Below are positions 61,534 through 64,000 of a stretch of 64,000 nt of DNA, in pieces (position 1 is the first letter of the stretch; every line of letters begins with the position of its first letter). The notes beneath the pieces were generated by a model. It did not search any database. It was not told the origin of the DNA and saw only the letters and a program-made list of their open reading frames with translations. A program made the position numbers and the translations under genes. Where the stretch lies: the NCBI GenBank assembly GCA_036258055.1, contig DATAEK010000067.1:1-64000 (forward strand), given 5' to 3'. Source of the stretch: DATAEK01 sp036258055 (GTDB lineage Bacteria; Acidobacteriota; Vicinamibacteria; Vicinamibacterales; 2-12-FULL-66-21).

Positions 61534-62570
61534 CGATGATGCACGAGACTGCGACTGCCTCCGGGGAATGGACGACCGAACACGCGCTCGGGCTGATCGC
61601 CGGCCTGGAAGCAGAGGTCAGTGAGGTCATCGTCGGGCAGGAGGTGCTGATCCGCCGCCTCTTGACCGCGCTCTTCGCGGCGATCCCATTCGCGACCGCG
61701 CGAACGGGGGCGCGCGCAGGCTGCGGTCACGTCCTGCTCGAAGGTGTTCCGGGCGTCGCGAAAACGCTCACCGCCACGACGCTGGCCCAGGCGATTTCAG
61801 CCCGGTTCCAGCGCATTCAGCTCACGCCGGACATGATGCCGGCCGACATCCTCGGCACCCGCATCTACGATGCGAAGGCTGCCGTGTTCCGCATCGAGCA
61901 GGGACCGATCTTCACCAACATCCTGCTGGCCGACGAGATCAACCGCGCCACGCCGAAGACCCAGAGCGCCCTGCTCGAGGCGATGCAGGAGCGCCAGGTC
62001 ACCTTGTCGGACACGACGTTTCCGCTCGAGGATCCCTTCTGGGTGCTGGCGACGCAGAACCCGGTGGAGCAGGAAGGTGTGTACGCGCTGCCCGAAGCGC
62101 AGCTCGATCGGTTCTCGATGATGCTGCGCGTCGGGTACCCGAGCGCGCCGCACGAGATCGAGATGCTGCACGCCCGCTTCACGGAGCGGGCGGTCACGCA
62201 TCGGGTGTGGCCGGCTGACGTCACGCGCCTGCGGGCGTACATCCGCGACACCGTGTTCGTCAATGACCGGCTGCTCGACTACATCGTCCGGCTCGGACGG
62301 GCCACGCGCGACCCGGGTGAGGTCGGGCGGGCAGATCTCGCGGAGCTGCTCATCCTGGGCATCTCGCCGCGGTCCTACCAGCACGTGCTCGCGCTCGCAC
62401 GGGTGACGGCGTTCATTCACGGGCGGACCTACGTGCTGCCGGGTGACGTGAAGGAGATCTACGCGGACGCCGCGCGCCATCGCATCGCCAGAAGCATCCG
62501 CGCGCAGGCGGAGAACATCGAGGCCGATCACATCCTCTCGGAAATCCTGAAGTCGGTGCCGATCCCATGA
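61530..62570 (+). CDS. MoxR-family AAA+ ATPase
   Basis: 346 residues from GTG 61530 (GTGA overlap); ATG 61518, 61536 and 61539 are alternatives. AAA+ of the MoxR clade: VIVGQEVLIRRLLTALFA, Walker A variant EGVPGVAKTLTATTLA, QLTPDMMPADILGT, Walker B ILLADEINRATPKTQSALLEAMQ, ATQNPVEQEGVYALPEAQLDRF and the C-terminal lid. It acts as an ATP-driven chaperone with the DUF58 and VWA partners encoded next to it. Confidence 0.95.
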   Translation: MTMMHETATASGEWTTEHALGLIAGLEAEVSEVIVGQEVLIRRLLTALFAAIPFATARTGARAGCGHVLLEGVPGVAKTLTATTLAQAISARFQRIQLTPDMMPADILGTRIYDAKAAVFRIEQGPIFTNILLADEINRATPKTQSALLEAMQERQVTLSDTTFPLEDPFWVLATQNPVEQEGVYALPEAQLDRFSMMLRVGYPSAPHEIEMLHARFTERAVTHRVWPADVTRLRAYIRDTVFVNDRLLDYIVRLGRATRDPGEVGRADLAELLILGISPRSYQHVLALARVTAFIHGRTYVLPGDVKEIYADAARHRIARSIRAQAENIEADHILSEILKSVPIP

Positions 62571-63448
62571 TTCCCGAAGAAGTCATGCGCGAGCTGCGCT
62601 ACATCGAGGTGACGACCGCGAGGAAGATGCGCAACCCGCGCGTCGGACCGTACACCAGCCGCCTGCGCGGCTCGGGGTTCGATTTCGACGAACACCAGCC
62701 GTACCGGCCGGGAGACGACGTCCGGCGGATCGACTGGAACGTCACTGCCAGGATGGATGCCCCGTTCGTGCGTCACACGCACGCGGAGCGCGAGCTCAAC
62801 ATGATGATCGCGATCGACGTGTCGCGGTCGATGTCGCTCGGGACCTCGCACTATTCGAAGCGAGAGACGATGACGTTCATCACCGCCTCGCTGCTCTTCT
62901 CGGCGCTCTCGAGCCAGATCAACACTGGTTTCCTCGCATTCTCGGACCGGGTGATTACGTCGAGCCCGCCGCGCCGCACGCGCGCGGCAGCATGGTCCGT
63001 GCTGCAGCAGTGCTGGTCGGCGCAGACAAGTTCGGGACGCACCGCGCTCGTTCCGATGATCAGGCACCTGCTCTCCACGCTGCGGCGCATGAGCATCGTG
63101 GTCCTCGTCTCTGATTTCATGACCGATGAGGGTCTCTTCGAGAGCCGCGAGCTGTCGATGCTCGCGGCGAAGCACGACGTCATCGCGGTGGTTCCCGAGG
63201 ATCCGGGTGAACGGCAGCTGCCCGCCGGGCCCGGCTACCTGCAGGTACGCGATCTCGAGTCCGGACGTCACACCACGGTGGATCTGGGCACGGGCTCGCG
63301 CCGCGCGTACGCGGCGGAGGCCCGCCGCCGGCGCGCCGCGCTCGTGAACGCGTTCTACAAGGTGCCGATCGAACACATCTTCGTGCCGACCGACGAGAGT
63401 CCGGTCGAGCCGCTGCTGTCGTTCTTCTCGAGGAGTCTCGCACGGTGA
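62567..63448 (+). CDS. DUF58 domain protein
   Basis: 293 residues, coupled to moxR by an ATGA overlap. It has the DUF58 signature GSGFDFDEHQPYRPGDDVRRIDWNVTARM, followed by a VWA-like fold with MIDAS-like IAIDVSRSMSLG and VVLVSDFMTDEGLF. It is a standard partner of MoxR ATPases. Confidence 0.93.
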   Translation: MIPEEVMRELRYIEVTTARKMRNPRVGPYTSRLRGSGFDFDEHQPYRPGDDVRRIDWNVTARMDAPFVRHTHAERELNMMIAIDVSRSMSLGTSHYSKRETMTFITASLLFSALSSQINTGFLAFSDRVITSSPPRRTRAAAWSVLQQCWSAQTSSGRTALVPMIRHLLSTLRRMSIVVLVSDFMTDEGLFESRELSMLAAKHDVIAVVPEDPGERQLPAGPGYLQVRDLESGRHTTVDLGTGSRRAYAAEARRRRAALVNAFYKVPIEHIFVPTDESPVEPLLSFFSRSLAR

Positions 63449-63489
63449 CGCGTCCATTTGGCCGATCGTCAGCTAGATCCTCTCCCGCC

Positions 63490-63542
63490 TTCGCCAAGGC
63501 TACGGCGTGCCTCGCCGACCAGCTTTCGCCAAGGCTACGGCG
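63490..63542. repeat. Duplicated TTCGCCAAGGCTACGGCG element
   Basis: The 18-bp sequence TTCGCCAAGGCTACGGCG occurs at 63490-63507 and again at 63525-63542, just before the last gene. It is probably part of a dispersed repeat family. Confidence 0.8.
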
Positions 63543-63597
63543 GTGCGCCGAAGCGCTACGCGCGAAGGCGGAAGCGACTCCGGCGAGAAGCCAGCCG

Positions 63598-64000
63598 ATG
63601 TCGCGCGCCGGTGGCCCGGTGGGTGTCATCGCCCTCACGGCCGGGCTCGTCTGCGTCCCGGCGGCGCTTCTCGCCCAGCAGCGCGGCGCGCCGACCGTCG
63701 AGTCGCTGCCCAGCACTGCGCATACGGCAGGCCCGAGGCCGACGTCGGAGGTGCCGGAAGAAGACGTGTCCGCGCGAACGAGCCTCGATCGCACGGCCAT
63801 GTTCGTGGGCGACCGGGTCACCTACACCATCGAGGTCACGTGCCGGCGGGGACATGACGTGCTCGCAGACGATCTGTCGCGCGACAAGCTGAAGCTCGAA
63901 GGCCTCGATGTCGTCGGCACGGACACCGCACGTCAGGCCGACGGGGACGTGACTCGTTACCAGTTCCGCTACGTCCTGACGACCTACCATGTCGGCGTAC
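63598..64000 (+). CDS. BatD/oxygen-tolerance-like exported protein (cut by window edge)
   Basis: At least 134 residues to the window end, in frame with no stop. From ATG 63598 there is a signal peptide (GPVGVIALTAGLVCVPAALL), then SARTSLDRTAMFVGDRVTYT and IEVTCRRGHDVLADDL, the beta-sandwich pattern of BatD-type proteins. The frame is open back to GTG 63445 overlapping the DUF58 stop, but that extension is made of the dispersed repeat. BatD is the expected last partner of MoxR/VWA operons. Confidence 0.7.
   Translation, partial: MSRAGGPVGVIALTAGLVCVPAALLAQQRGAPTVESLPSTAHTAGPRPTSEVPEEDVSARTSLDRTAMFVGDRVTYTIEVTCRRGHDVLADDLSRDKLKLEGLDVVGTDTARQADGDVTRYQFRYVLTTYHVGV

Overview
The window is a high-GC, gene-dense bacterial chromosome segment. 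The gene set resembles Acidobacteriota of the Vicinamibacteria type: two large Oar-like TonB-dependent receptors with carboxypeptidase-regulatory N-termini, a GlgE maltosyltransferase locus, a PcaCD fusion, and many degenerate intergenic repeats. This assignment is an inference from gene content; there is no rRNA here to test it.

Layout. Positions 1-4.7 kb: glycogen/trehalose metabolism (treS fragment, glgE, glgX), minus strand. 4.8-18.3 kb: housekeeping and mixed genes (DUF2383, DUF4112, AI-2E-type permease, queA, an exported subtilase with a duplicated C-terminal module, a deoxyhypusine-synthase-like protein, a CAU tRNA, tilS-ftsH, folP, a PanB-like enzyme, an alpha/beta hydrolase with a Cys nucleophile). 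18.4-46.3 kb: an aromatic-acid catabolic island. It holds a Rieske oxygenase with its own ferredoxin and reductase, two 4,5-dihydroxyphthalate-decarboxylase-like proteins, two class II aldolase-fold proteins, a flavin hydroxylase, two amidohydrolase-fold enzymes (one LigJ-like), a zinc dehydrogenase, the protocatechuate 3,4-cleavage genes pcaIJ, pcaHG, pcaB and pcaDC, an RND pump and a TonB receptor. The logic is phthalate-like acid to protocatechuate to 3-oxoadipyl-CoA. 46.4-50.9 kb: two tandem exported beta-propeller genes, each interrupted by an in-frame TGA. 50.9-59.8 kb: an FCD-type GntR regulator, a second TonB receptor, a heavy-metal-binding-domain protein, an exported cupin, a HupE-like membrane protein and an exported methyltransferase. 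59.9 kb to the end: a MoxR/DUF58/VWA/BatD-type operon that runs off the window.

Two observations stand out. First, both beta-propeller paralogues carry a TGA at exactly the same alignment position. The reading frame continues in phase for another 275-320 codons, and two small hairpins follow the TGA at identical spacing with compensatory base changes. Each predicted mature protein has one single cysteine, also conserved. This looks like a selenocysteine (or other UGA-recoding) protein family that ordinary gene calling would split in two. Second, a palindrome of consensus AATGGTCNGACCTTT occurs upstream of at least seven transcription units between 24 and 60 kb (transport, efflux, ring oxidation, CoA transfer, the beta-propellers), with an eighth variant. 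It has the form expected of a FadR/GntR operator, and a GntR-FCD regulator lies in the middle of the region, which suggests one regulon.

The intergenic spaces contain several unrelated families of short degenerate tandem or inverted repeats. Some of them bracket single catabolic genes.
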